Source: an uncultured Bacteroidales bacterium (GTDB lineage: Bacteria; Bacteroidota; Bacteroidia; Bacteroidales; UBA932). From it: a stretch of DNA of 25,595 bases. The number at the start of each line of letters is the position of its first letter. The first letter of the stretch is position 1. The stretch spans positions 1 through 25,595 of the forward strand of contig CAMJHW010000005.1 of the NCBI GenBank assembly GCA_946405645.1. The letters are read 5' to 3'. This document shows, one piece after another, positions 1 to 6,661 of the stretch. A program made the translations under genes and the position numbers. The notes under the pieces are model-generated. The model saw nothing but the letters and a program-made list of their open reading frames with translations, had not been told where the DNA came from and did not search any database.

Positions 1-906
1 CTGGAGGATGGGGCCGATGGCGTCGGCATTGCCGAGGCGCTGGACGAGCTTGTAGCCGATGTTGCCGACCTCGAGGTTGGGGAAGACGAGGACGTTGGCC
101 TTGCCGGCTATCTCGCTGCCGGGGGCTTTCTTGGCACCCACGGAGGGGACGAGCGCGGCGTCGGCCTGCAGCTCTCCGTCGATCTTGAGCTCGGGGGCGA
201 GCTCCTTGGCCTTGGCCAGGGCCTCTACGACCTTGTCCACGACCTCGTGCTTGGCGCTGCCCTTGGTGGAGAAGGAGAGCATCGCCACGCGGGGATCCTC
301 GAAACCGGCGACGCTGCGGGCGGTCTGCGCAGTGCAGACGGCGATCTGGGCCAGCTGGTCGGCATCGGGCATGGGGGTGACGGCTACGTCGCCGATCACC
401 AGCACGCCGTTCTCGCCGAACTGGGGAGTCTGGGTGATCATCAGCATGGCGCCGCTTACGCAGGTGATGCCGGGAGCGCACTTGATGATCTGGAGGGCGG
501 GGCGGAGGGTCTCTCCGGTGGTGGAGAGGGCGCCGCTGATCTGTCCGTCGGCATCGCCGCTCTTGATGATGAGGCAGCCGAAATACAGCGGGTCGAGGAC
601 CTGCACGCGGGCCTTCTCGATGGTCATGCCTTTCTTTTCGCGGAGCTTGAAGAGCAGCTGGGCATACTCCTCGGTCTTCTCGCTGGTGGCCGGGTCGATG
701 ATCGTGGCCTCGGCGATATGCTTGAGGCCGAGCTTGTCGGCGTAGGCGAGGATCTCGTCGCGGTTGCCGATGAGGATGATGTCGGCGATGCCGTCGGCGA
801 GAGCCATGTCGGCGGCCTTGATGGTGCGCTCTTCGAGCGATTCAGGGAGAACGATGCGCTGCTTGTTGGACTTAGCGCGCGCAATGATGCTGTCGATTAA
901 TGCCAT
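1..906 (-). CDS. pta: Phosphate acetyltransferase (partial, C-terminus beyond window)
   Basis: Interconverts acetyl-CoA plus phosphate and acetyl phosphate plus CoA in the cytosol. It normally works with acetate kinase to make ATP and acetate. The 302 visible residues start MALIDSIIARAK and show the PTA_PTB fold signatures: GQISGALSTTGETLRPALQI near residue 145, KCAPGIT just after it, GDVAVTPMPDADQLA, and GELQADAALVPSVG followed by KAPGSEIAGKANVLVFPNL. Full-length short-form Pta is about 330-340 residues, so only some 30 are missing past position 1. It is the short catalytic form without the N-terminal DRTGG/BioD-like domain of the E. coli enzyme. The start at 904-906 follows a TATCTTTG box and makes a natural N-terminus. 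No ackA is visible; it may lie beyond the left edge. The family call is near certain. Confidence 0.95.
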   Translation of the reverse strand, partial: MALIDSIIARAKSNKQRIVLPESLEERTIKAADMALADGIADIILIGNRDEILAYADKLGLKHIAEATIIDPATSEKTEEYAQLLFKLREKKGMTIEKARVQVLDPLYFGCLIIKSGDADGQISGALSTTGETLRPALQIIKCAPGITCVSGAMLMITQTPQFGENGVLVIGDVAVTPMPDADQLAQIAVCTAQTARSVAGFEDPRVAMLSFSTKGSAKHEVVDKVVEALAKAKELAPELKIDGELQADAALVPSVGAKKAPGSEIAGKANVLVFPNLEVGNIGYKLVQRLGNADAIGPILQ

Positions 907-943
907 AAGTCTATAGATGTGTTATTATATGTCGCATATTGTA

Positions 944-951
944 CAAAGATA
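944..951 (-). promoter_or_regulatory. Bacteroidota -7 promoter box for pta
   Basis: Read on the minus strand, this is TATCTTTG, a full match to the TAnnTTTG -7 consensus. It lies 38 bases upstream of the pta start codon. The matching -33 element is weak (ATTG-like, around 967-970). It sits back to back with the promoter of the MgtC-like gene, so both genes share a gap of about 110 bases. Confidence 0.6.
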
Positions 952-958
952 CGTTTAT

Positions 959-992
959 TTTGAGAACAATCCTCGGAAAAAGGGTATATTTG
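959..992 (+). promoter_or_regulatory. Promoter for the MgtC-like gene
   Basis: The -33 TTTG (959-962) and -7 TATATTTG (985-992) are separated by 22 bases. The ATG at 1016 follows 23 bases after the -7 box. This position argues that the in-frame upstream ATG at 917 is not used, because it lies before the promoter. Confidence 0.65.
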
Positions 993-1015
993 TAAACGAC
1001 GAAACGACGCGAAAT

Positions 1016-1468
1016 ATGGAAATAACCGAAACCCTTGCACTTACCAGACTCGGAGTCAGCCTCCTGCTAGGAGGCGCCATCGGCCTTGAGCGTATGATCC
1101 ACAAGCATCCCGCGGGAATGCGCACCTTCATGCTCATCTGCCTCGGCTCCACCCTCGCCACCCTGGCCTCCATCTATATCTGCCAGACCAATCTCGAATT
1201 GCATAACGGGGATCCCGGCCGCATCGCGGCGCAGATCCTCACCGGCATCGGCTTCATCGGAGCCGGACTCATCATCAAGACCAACGACGGAGTGTCCGGC
1301 ATCACCACCGCTTCGAGCATCTTCATCACCGCCGCCATCGGCATCGCCGTGGGCGTCGGAATGCTCCTGACGGCCGTGATCGTCACCGTAGCGGTGCTCG
1401 TGATCCTCGCCTCGGGTTATTATGCCAGAAAGAAGCAGCTTCAGAATGACTCTCAGCAAAAGCTTTGA
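1016..1468 (+). CDS. MgtC/SapB-family inner-membrane protein
   Basis: A 150-residue polytopic membrane protein made almost only of the MgtC/SapB membrane domain. Family hallmarks are the LLLGGAIGLERMIHKHPAGM stretch (about residues 16-35), then LICLGSTLATL, then QILTGIGFIGAGLII and TTASSIFITAAIGIAVGVG, giving four to five predicted helices. Salmonella MgtC, a virulence and low-Mg2+ factor, is about 230 residues because of a soluble C-terminal ACT-like domain, which is absent here. Many Bacteroidota members are short in the same way. The biochemical role of this short subgroup is not established; effects on Mg2+ homeostasis or membrane ATPase regulation are known only for relatives. An open frame extends to an ATG at 917, but the promoter at 959-992 and the natural N-terminus favour 1016. 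Confidence 0.85.
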   Translation: MEITETLALTRLGVSLLLGGAIGLERMIHKHPAGMRTFMLICLGSTLATLASIYICQTNLELHNGDPGRIAAQILTGIGFIGAGLIIKTNDGVSGITTASSIFITAAIGIAVGVGMLLTAVIVTVAVLVILASGYYARKKQLQNDSQQKL

Positions 1469-1549
1469 TTCATAATTGAAGAAACAAATAAGTTAAGAAA
1501 GGTAACATTTTTGTTAACGGGGATTTTGCCCTAAATCGACACTCTTGGA

Positions 1550-2188
1550 ATGGTCCAATACCCATCAGTGCGCAAGGAGATAGTCGACTATGTAGAGTCG
1601 ACGGTCATTCCCGCCTATGCCACCTTCGACAAGGGGCACAGGGAGGACCACGCAAGGTATGTCATCGGCCAGGCGATGGACCTGGCGCAGTGGTATGACG
1701 CCGACCCCGAGATGGTCTATGTCGCCGCGGCCTGCCACGACCTCGGGCTGGCGGAGGACCGCAAGACCCACCATCTTGTTTCTGGCAGGATCATCCGCGA
1801 GGACCCGGCATTGCGGCGGTGGTTCTCCGCGGAGCAGGTCGAGACGATGGCGCAGGCGGCCGAAGACCACCGCGCATCGTCCGACCACGAGCCGCGGAGC
1901 ATCTACGGCCGCCTCGTGGCCGAGGCGGACCGCCAGATCGTCCCGGAGACGGTCGTCCGCCGCACGGTCCAGTTCGGCCTCGGCCACTATCCCGAACTGG
2001 ACAGGGAAGGGCACTGGCAGCGTACTTGCGAGCATCTGCAGGAGAAATATGCCGAAGGCGGCTACCTCAAGCTCTGGATCCCCGAGTCTCCCAACTCCGC
2101 CAGGCTTGCCGAGCTTCGCGACCTCATACGCGACAAGGCCCGTCTCAGGGCGCTGTTCGACGAGTGTTTCGACGGAGAATCGAAATGA
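1550..2188 (+). CDS. HD-domain phosphohydrolase, uncharacterised
   Basis: A 212-residue soluble protein with an HD metal-dependent phosphohydrolase core. The ligands visible are His34 (in REDHARYV), His63-Asp64 (AACHDLGL), Asp107-His108 (AEDHRAS) and Asp127 (AEADRQI). This H...HD...(DH)...D arrangement is that of small HD proteins such as the YpgQ/YedJ type, which act on nucleotides or pyrophosphate. The substrate here cannot be told from sequence. The last 70 residues are charged and helical. No convincing promoter lies in the 81-base gap after the MgtC-like gene, so the two may be co-transcribed. The stop codon runs directly into an intrinsic terminator, so it is probably not co-transcribed with the phosphorylase gene behind it. 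Confidence 0.8.
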   Translation: MVQYPSVRKEIVDYVESTVIPAYATFDKGHREDHARYVIGQAMDLAQWYDADPEMVYVAAACHDLGLAEDRKTHHLVSGRIIREDPALRRWFSAEQVETMAQAAEDHRASSDHEPRSIYGRLVAEADRQIVPETVVRRTVQFGLGHYPELDREGHWQRTCEHLQEKYAEGGYLKLWIPESPNSARLAELRDLIRDKARLRALFDECFDGESK

Positions 2189-2210
2189 TGGCGCTCCGTC
2201 ATCTTTTTTT
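2187..2210 (+). terminator. Intrinsic terminator overlapping the HD gene stop codon
   Basis: A GATGGCG stem pairs with CGTCATC (one G-U pair) around a 3-base CTC loop, followed directly by seven T residues (2204-2210). The stem begins inside the TGA stop codon of the HD-domain gene, and the T tract ends two bases before the next gene's -7 box. Confidence 0.65.
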
Positions 2211-2212
2211 CT

Positions 2213-2220
2213 TATATTTG
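2213..2220 (+). promoter_or_regulatory. -7 promoter box for the purine nucleoside phosphorylase gene
   Basis: TATATTTG, a perfect match to TAnnTTTG, ends 17 bases before the ATG at 2238. With initiation expected a few bases downstream, the leader would be only about 10 bases long. No good TTTG -33 element is seen; that position is occupied by the terminator hairpin and T tract of the preceding gene. Confidence 0.55.
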
Positions 2221-2237
2221 TAAAAAACACGGAACTT

Positions 2238-2948
2238 ATGGCCAACAATACACCTACACCCCATATCGGCGCCAAGTACGGCGAGATTGCAGAGACCGTC
2301 CTGATGGCCGGTGACCCGCTTCGCGCCAAATTCATGGCTGAGCATTTCCTGGACAATCCCGTATTGTTCAACAACATACGCGGCATGCTCGGATATACCG
2401 GCACCTACAAGGGCAAGCGCGTCAGCGTTATGGGCCACGGTATGGGCATCCCTTCCATCGGCATCTATACCTACGAGCTTTTCAACTTCTATGACGTCAA
2501 GACCATCGTCCGCATAGGATCGGCAGGGGCCTATGACACCGACCTTCACGTCGGAGACCTTGTCCTGGCCATGGGCGCCTGTACCAACTCCCACTATGCC
2601 GACCAGTATGAGCTCCCCGGCACTTTCGCTCCGATAGCGGACTTCGGCCTGCTGCGCAGCGCGGCCGAAGCCTGCGAGAAGCTCGGTATCCGTTACAAGG
2701 TGGGAAACATCCTGTCTTCCGACTTGTTCTATTCCGACAGCTCCACTGTGGACAAATGGATCAAGATGGGGGTTATGGCCGTGGAGATGGAGGCTTCTGC
2801 GCTCTATATGAACGCAGCCCGTGCCGGCAAACGCGCGCTTGTCATATGCACCATCTCCGACCATGTGGTCCTCGGTGAGAATACCACTCCGGAGGAGAGG
2901 GAGAAGACTTTTACCAATATGATGGAGGTGGCCCTTTCTCTTGTGTAG
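2238..2948 (+). CDS. deoD: Purine nucleoside phosphorylase, DeoD type
   Basis: Cytosolic enzyme of purine salvage that phosphorolyses (deoxy)ribonucleosides to free base plus (deoxy)ribose-1-phosphate. The protein is 236 residues, matching the hexameric bacterial family (about 235-240). It shows the N-terminal [20 protein letters not shown] phosphate-binding region, [17 protein letters not shown], the [18 protein letters not shown] phosphate/ribose site, the [12 protein letters not shown] ribose-contacting motif and the ISDHV loop carrying the catalytic Asp. The ATG at 2238 gives the usual family N-terminus. The reading frame stays open upstream through the HD gene, but that stretch is an out-of-frame shadow. 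It converges with the beta-helix glycosidase gene across a perfect hairpin. Confidence 0.95.
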   Translation: MANNTPTPHIGAKYGEIAETVLMAGDPLRAKFMAEHFLDNPVLFNNIRGMLGYTGTYKGKRVSVMGHGMGIPSIGIYTYELFNFYDVKTIVRIGSAGAYDTDLHVGDLVLAMGACTNSHYADQYELPGTFAPIADFGLLRSAAEACEKLGIRYKVGNILSSDLFYSDSSTVDKWIKMGVMAVEMEASALYMNAARAGKRALVICTISDHVVLGENTTPEEREKTFTNMMEVALSLV

Positions 2949-2970
2949 AGATACGGGAAACCATATAATA

Positions 2971-3009
2971 AAGAGGGTGACTTAAAGCTGGACTTTAAGT
3001 CACCCTCTT
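2971..3009. terminator. Perfect 17-bp inverted repeat between convergent genes
   Basis: Positions 2971-2987 pair without mismatch with 2993-3009 around a 5-base loop (CTGGA). It lies 22 bases after the phosphorylase stop and 22 bases before the end of the convergent glycosidase gene, as expected for a shared bidirectional terminator. No clear T tract follows on the plus strand. On the minus strand a moderately T-rich run (TTTATTATAT) follows. Confidence 0.7.
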
Positions 3010-3031
3010 CGGTGTCGGGAACCTGGAAATG

Positions 3032-5038
3032 CTAGAATTTCCAGACCGTGAACTCGTTCATCCCGGGTTTGAGGTTCTCGAACGGACCGACCTTCGGGTT
3101 GGAGCCTCTCGGTGCGCCGAAGAAGTCGTGGTCGACGGTGAGCTTGGTGCCGTCGGGATTCTCGTAGTAGCCGTTGGAATAGTAGGTCTTGCCGAGGAAG
3201 TCGGTATCGACCACGGGAGTCTTGACGCGGTTGATGGCGTCATCGACGCGGATCTTCAGGACGACCTTGTCAGCCTGCTTCTCGAGGGCGATCTGCGTTC
3301 CAAGGCTGCTGCTGACGGCATTGTCCTCGTAGGCGTAGTTCTTAACCCCGTCATAGTAGAGGTTCGAGCCCACGCGCATCGCAAGCTGGAAGCGTGCCGG
3401 CTGGCTGTTGCCCGCCGCCATCTGCTCGATGAAGCTCTTGAGCTTCTCGTTCTGGGGATTGCGGGACATCATGTCCTGGTAGATGCCTTCATAGTACGGA
3501 GGACGCTCGTTGTAAACGGAGGTGCCTGCATCCTTGTGCTCGAGATTGGAGTCGGGGGCGATGGTGAAGATGTTGTTGTAGTAGCGGTCGTCGCCTCCCG
3601 GGAAGTTCATCACGCCCACGATCTTGGTGGAGTGGGGAGCGTGATAGGGAGTGTAACGCTCGGTCACCGGGTGGAAGGTGATGTAACCGGAGACGATGTT
3701 GTGGACGAACGCGGCTCCCTGGCCCCACTCGAGGAAGGCGTTGGGGGAGAGCATCACGTTGTTGTCAACGAGGCAGGGGCCGTGTGTAACCTCGGTCCAG
3801 AGGTCGGTGTGGTCGTTGTTGTAGAAGACATTGCCGGTGACGCGGGTGCCGATGCCCTGCCAGTCGAGCCAGAGGCCGTTGTAGCCGTTCTCGAGGAAGT
3901 TGTTGCGGATGATCACGTCGATGGCGGCGTGGAGCTTGATGCAGCCGACCTCGGCGCCGGCATACTGGCGCTTGGCGTTGATGTCATGGATGTAGTTGTT
4001 CTCGATGATGGAGAACACGCATCCGAGGTGGCCGACGATACCGGCCTGTTCGCAGTCGAAGATCTCGTTGTTGCGCACGATGTGCGAACCGATGTTCTCC
4101 TTCTTCCAGCCCATGTCCTCAGCCTGGAAGATGACCTCGAGCTCGCGGTTGAAGCCGCTCAGGGTGCGCTCGATGGTCCAGCGGTTCTGGCCGGAGGCAC
4201 GGTCCTTGCCGAGGCAGACGCCGACGCACTTGGAGTTGCTGATGACGTTGTCCTCGATGATCCAGCCCTTGCTCCAGTGAGGACCTACGAGGCCCTGCTG
4301 GAAGGCGGTCGGCGGAGCCCAGTTGGTGGCAGCCTGGCTCATATGGAAACCCTTGACGGTAATGTAGTTGACGCCGGGCAGCTGAGGGAAGAATACAGCC
4401 GGGCGGACATTGACTTCGACGAGCTCCTTGTTGGGGTTGACGCCCGGGCCGAAGTTGGCCCAGATGGAGGTCTCGGTGTCATTGACTTCGACGTACCAGG
4501 CGCGGGTGGCGTCCTCGGGCTTGCGGGTGCGCTCCGGGACTACGGGGTTCTGCACTCCGGCGAGGTCGACTGCCTGGAACAGGCTCTTGTTGTTGAGATA
4601 GACCTCACCGACGACATATGCGCTGTTGGTCGAGCTGAGCCAGTCGCCGACGAGCGGCTCGGCGAAAGGATTCCAGTCGCCGAAGAAGGAGTTGGGAAGG
4701 ACTACCTTCCAGACATCGGTCTTGCCCTGGCGGACCCAGCCGGTGACTTCCTCGGATCCCTTGATCCAGACCTCCTCGCCTTCAGCGGCGCGGTAGGTGA
4801 TACGGCTGTACACGTCGGCTCCGGAGTTGCGCGGCGCCACCCACTCGCGATAGACGCCGGCGTGGACCGTGACAGTGTCGCCGGTCTTGAGGACCATGGC
4901 GGCCTTGGAGATGGTGAGGAAAGGCGATGCGGCCGAGCCGTCATTGGTGTCGGATCCGGTCTTGGCCACATGGTACTCGCGTGCCTGAAGGCTGCCGGCG
5001 CAGAGCGCCAGAGCCAGGATGAGCATGAGTTTCTTCAT
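3032..5038 (-). CDS. Secreted right-handed beta-helix glycosidase, GH120 (beta-xylosidase) type
   Basis: A 668-residue exported protein with signal peptide MKKLMLILALALCAGSLQA. The mature protein begins with the beta-helix lead-in YHVAKTGSDTNDGSAASPF, then KTGDTVTVHAGVYREWV (about residues 51-67) and VWIKGSEEVTGW, the arrangement of GH120 beta-xylosidases. Two motifs match the published GH120 active site as I recall it: LWLDW with Asp392 and LWTEVTHGP with Glu416. Their 24-residue separation is close to the Asp382/Glu405 pair of Thermoanaerobacterium XylC. N-rich beta-helix turns (RNNEIF, ENNYIH, RNNFLE, DNNVML) run through residues 320-430. Family length is about 640 residues. A role in trimming xylo-oligosaccharides or similar glycans outside the inner membrane is inferred. 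It is a single gene with no SusC/D pair nearby. The upstream promoter is weak (TATATTGT at 5104-5111 with TTTG at 5129-5132). General beta-helix lyase is the main alternative. Confidence 0.78.
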   Translation of the reverse strand: MKKLMLILALALCAGSLQAREYHVAKTGSDTNDGSAASPFLTISKAAMVLKTGDTVTVHAGVYREWVAPRNSGADVYSRITYRAAEGEEVWIKGSEEVTGWVRQGKTDVWKVVLPNSFFGDWNPFAEPLVGDWLSSTNSAYVVGEVYLNNKSLFQAVDLAGVQNPVVPERTRKPEDATRAWYVEVNDTETSIWANFGPGVNPNKELVEVNVRPAVFFPQLPGVNYITVKGFHMSQAATNWAPPTAFQQGLVGPHWSKGWIIEDNVISNSKCVGVCLGKDRASGQNRWTIERTLSGFNRELEVIFQAEDMGWKKENIGSHIVRNNEIFDCEQAGIVGHLGCVFSIIENNYIHDINAKRQYAGAEVGCIKLHAAIDVIIRNNFLENGYNGLWLDWQGIGTRVTGNVFYNNDHTDLWTEVTHGPCLVDNNVMLSPNAFLEWGQGAAFVHNIVSGYITFHPVTERYTPYHAPHSTKIVGVMNFPGGDDRYYNNIFTIAPDSNLEHKDAGTSVYNERPPYYEGIYQDMMSRNPQNEKLKSFIEQMAAGNSQPARFQLAMRVGSNLYYDGVKNYAYEDNAVSSSLGTQIALEKQADKVVLKIRVDDAINRVKTPVVDTDFLGKTYYSNGYYENPDGTKLTVDHDFFGAPRGSNPKVGPFENLKPGMNEFTVWKF

Positions 5039-5129
5039 AAAGTTTGAGATAGATTTTGTTGGGTTAATATGAGTGTTGATTGAAGTAAATCCGCATTATC
5101 GCTACAATATAGTCATTTTTTCCCGGAAC

Positions 5130-5171
5130 AAAAAAACGGGGACCGGCCGAAAGGGCAGGTCCCCGCTTTTT
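5130..5171 (-). terminator. Strong intrinsic terminator after the ECF sigma operon
   Basis: CGGGGACC (5137-5144) pairs exactly with GGTCCCCG (5158-5165), with further GCC/GGC pairing inside. In the minus-strand transcript the stem is followed by seven U residues (from the A run at 5130-5136), so it ends the DUF4252 operon. The plus strand also has a short T run (5167-5171), so it may act both ways. It isolates this operon from the downstream GH120 gene. Confidence 0.85.
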
Positions 5172-5196
5172 CGCAGCGGAAAAAAACAGCGTAAGT

Positions 5197-5685
5197 CTAG
5201 CGCATCGTCGATCCGATGGCCTTCTCGAGCGCTTCGCGGTTGATCAGGCCGTCCATGCTGATGAACGTGGCTTTCATCCCGTCCATCGCCATCATCACCA
5301 GGGAGCGGATGATGCTGTCGTCGCCGTCGGTGTAGATCCTGACGGTCTCTCCGTTGTCCTTGGCTTCCATCATCAGCTCGTAGTCGCTTGATCCGAGAAG
5401 TCGCTTGACGTCGCTGTTCATGCGGTCGACGACACGGGTGTTTTCCGTGCTCAGGAGGTAGAACCCCTTGAGGGTCTTGACGATGGGGGTGATGTCCACC
5501 TTCTCTCCGTTGTCGCCGATTTCTATCTCGGGCAGTTTCCCGATCAGCTTGAACATCGAGGGGGAGATGTAGACCGCGCTGACTCCTTCCTCGTCGGAGA
5601 ACTTGTTGTAGATGCTTTTGCCGTCCTGGGCATGGGCAAAGATGCCGAGCAGCAGGGTCGCTGCGATGATGAACAGTTTTTTCAT
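5197..5685 (-). CDS. DUF4252 secreted protein
   Basis: A 162-residue protein with a clear signal peptide (MKKLFIIAATLLLGIFAHAQ). The mature part follows the DUF4252 pattern: an N-terminal SIYNKFSDEEGVSAVYISPS stretch, a middle segment LKGFYLLSTENTRV, and a C-terminal GMKATFISMDGLINREAL ending. Proteins of this family are common in Bacteroidota, often next to ECF sigma factor genes, and have no assigned biochemical role. Here it is the last gene of a sigma/anti-sigma/DUF4252 set, six bases after the preceding gene and closed by a strong terminator. It may be a target or periplasmic modulator of the sigma switch, but nothing in the sequence proves this. Confidence 0.85.
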   Translation of the reverse strand: MKKLFIIAATLLLGIFAHAQDGKSIYNKFSDEEGVSAVYISPSMFKLIGKLPEIEIGDNGEKVDITPIVKTLKGFYLLSTENTRVVDRMNSDVKRLLGSSDYELMMEAKDNGETVRIYTDGDDSIIRSLVMMAMDGMKATFISMDGLINREALEKAIGSTMR

Positions 5686-5691
5686 ATCCGG

Positions 5692-6081
5692 TCAATTTAT
5701 TTTATCCATCAATTCGTTTGTTTTGCTGAAGACGGACTCGGTCTCGTGCGTGAGCGAGGCCACTCCCTTGTCCATCTGTGCGGAAATATAGGAGAATGAG
5801 GCTTCCAGCATGGCGTAGGCCTGTGCCGGGTCGGAGAATGTGTCCTTGGGGTTGTGACGGACGTTCAGTCCGAGTCCTATGCCTGCGAGGATCGCAAGGG
5901 ATGCGGCGACGGCGGCGGCATATCTCAGCCACTGCGGGCGTGCGGCGGGCGTCCCTGAGATGAAATCGAGGGCGTCGAGTCCGGTCCTGAGGCTCTCTCC
6001 GAAGCCTTCCGGCACCTTGACGGAGCTGTCCTGCGCTATCGCGTCGAGCTCCTGAATGCTCAAGTTAACTTTCCCTTTCAT
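5692..6081 (-). CDS. Small single-TM protein, probable anti-sigma factor
   Basis: A 129-residue protein with no recognised domain. It has a cytosolic-type N-terminus of about 50 residues, one predicted membrane helix (about residues 52-73, YAAAVAASLAILAGIGLGL) and a periplasmic-type C-terminal segment of about 55 residues, mostly helical. The topology and its place, one base after the ECF sigma factor stop codon, fit an anti-sigma factor. The Cys/His signature of zinc-binding ZAS anti-sigma domains is absent and the N-terminal domain is shorter than usual, so the assignment rests on context. The one-base spacing suggests translational coupling with the sigma gene. Confidence 0.65.
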   Translation of the reverse strand: MKGKVNLSIQELDAIAQDSSVKVPEGFGESLRTGLDALDFISGTPAARPQWLRYAAAVAASLAILAGIGLGLNVRHNPKDTFSDPAQAYAMLEASFSYISAQMDKGVASLTHETESVFSKTNELMDKIN

Positions 6082-6082
6082 A

Positions 6083-6586
6083 TTACAACTCGCTTTTCAT
6101 TCTGTTTTTCAATGCCTTGCGTGCAAGGCTCAACTGTACTCTCGTATTGATCTCCGACATTTCGAGCTTGCGGGCTATCTCCTCGTATTCCAACCCTTCG
6201 AAAATGCGCATCCTGACGATCTCCCGCTGTTTGGGAGGAAGGGCCTCGATGCACCGCATCGCCTTTCTGAGGGCCTCCCTGTCAGCCAGTACCTTGTCGG
6301 GAGGATCTTCTCCCGAACTCTCGGGCATCTCTCCCATCGCGACCGTCCTGCCGTCCTTCCTGAGCCTGTCGATGCACATGTTCTTCAGCAGCGTATAGGC
6401 ATAGGCCTGAGGGTTCAGCACCGTGTCGAGCTTGTCCCGTGAGTTCCAAAGCTTGACGTAGAGGTCCTGCACCGTGTCGCTGGCATCGGAACTGTCTTCA
6501 AGGTAGTGGAACGCTATCCTGTAAAGGCCGTCTCCGAGAGGAAGGTATCGCGCTTTGAACTCTTCGTGGGTCATATCGGATTTCAA
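6083..6586 (-). CDS. ECF RNA polymerase sigma factor
   Basis: A 167-residue sigma-70 family extracytoplasmic-function factor. Region 2 (about residues 12-77) holds DASDTVQDLYVKLWNSRDKL, which resembles the core-binding and -10-recognising segment, followed by NPQAYAYTLLKNMCIDRLRK. Region 4 (about 103-160) has ALPPKQREIVRMRIFEGLEY and the helix-turn-helix EEIARKLEMSEINTRVQLSLARKAL. Regions 1 and 3 are lacking, as in all ECF factors. It should direct polymerase to a small regulon when released from its anti-sigma partner, likely the one-TM protein encoded next. The leader from a TAATTTTG box (6632-6639) is about 40 bases. Whether it controls its own operon or the neighbouring TM2/TPR cluster cannot be read from sequence. 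Confidence 0.93.
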   Translation of the reverse strand: MKSDMTHEEFKARYLPLGDGLYRIAFHYLEDSSDASDTVQDLYVKLWNSRDKLDTVLNPQAYAYTLLKNMCIDRLRKDGRTVAMGEMPESSGEDPPDKVLADREALRKAMRCIEALPPKQREIVRMRIFEGLEYEEIARKLEMSEINTRVQLSLARKALKNRMKSEL

Positions 6587-6631
6587 ACACTAAATAGACG
6601 GAGGTTGCGTCGCTTTGTTAATGAATTTTTG

Positions 6632-6661
6632 CAAAATTATTCTGCTTGTCCGTGAGACAAT
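6632..6661 (-). promoter_or_regulatory. Possible promoter for the ECF sigma operon
   Basis: On the minus strand a TAATTTTG box (6632-6639) matches TAnnTTTG, with a weak ATTG (6658-6661) 18 bases upstream as the -33 element. It overlaps the stop codon of the preceding TPR gene. The sigma operon may therefore be transcribed both from here and by read-through. Confidence 0.45.

Noticed and set aside
917..1015. N-terminal extension of 33 residues on the MgtC-like protein
   Set aside because: The extension is polar, not family-like, and its start lies upstream of the consensus promoter at 959-992.
1501..1518. Short inverted repeat after the MgtC-like gene (TAACA...TGTTA)
   Set aside because: Only 5 bp pair and no T tract follows, so it is within chance for an AT-rich gap.
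1617..2237. Open frame joined in frame to the phosphorylase gene, giving an apparent fusion protein
   Set aside because: The first 207 codons are an out-of-frame reading of the HD-domain gene, and the terminator and -7 box before 2238 show a separate gene.
3029..5047. A 672-codon plus-strand open frame opposite the GH120-like gene
   Set aside because: The minus-strand product has a signal peptide and family motifs. The plus-strand translation is compositionally biased and has none.
5104..5132. Possible promoter for the GH120-like gene (TATATTGT with TTTG upstream)
   Set aside because: The -7 box has two mismatches at the key TG end, and the -33 lies in the A/T run of the neighbouring terminator. 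It is too weak to list as a feature.
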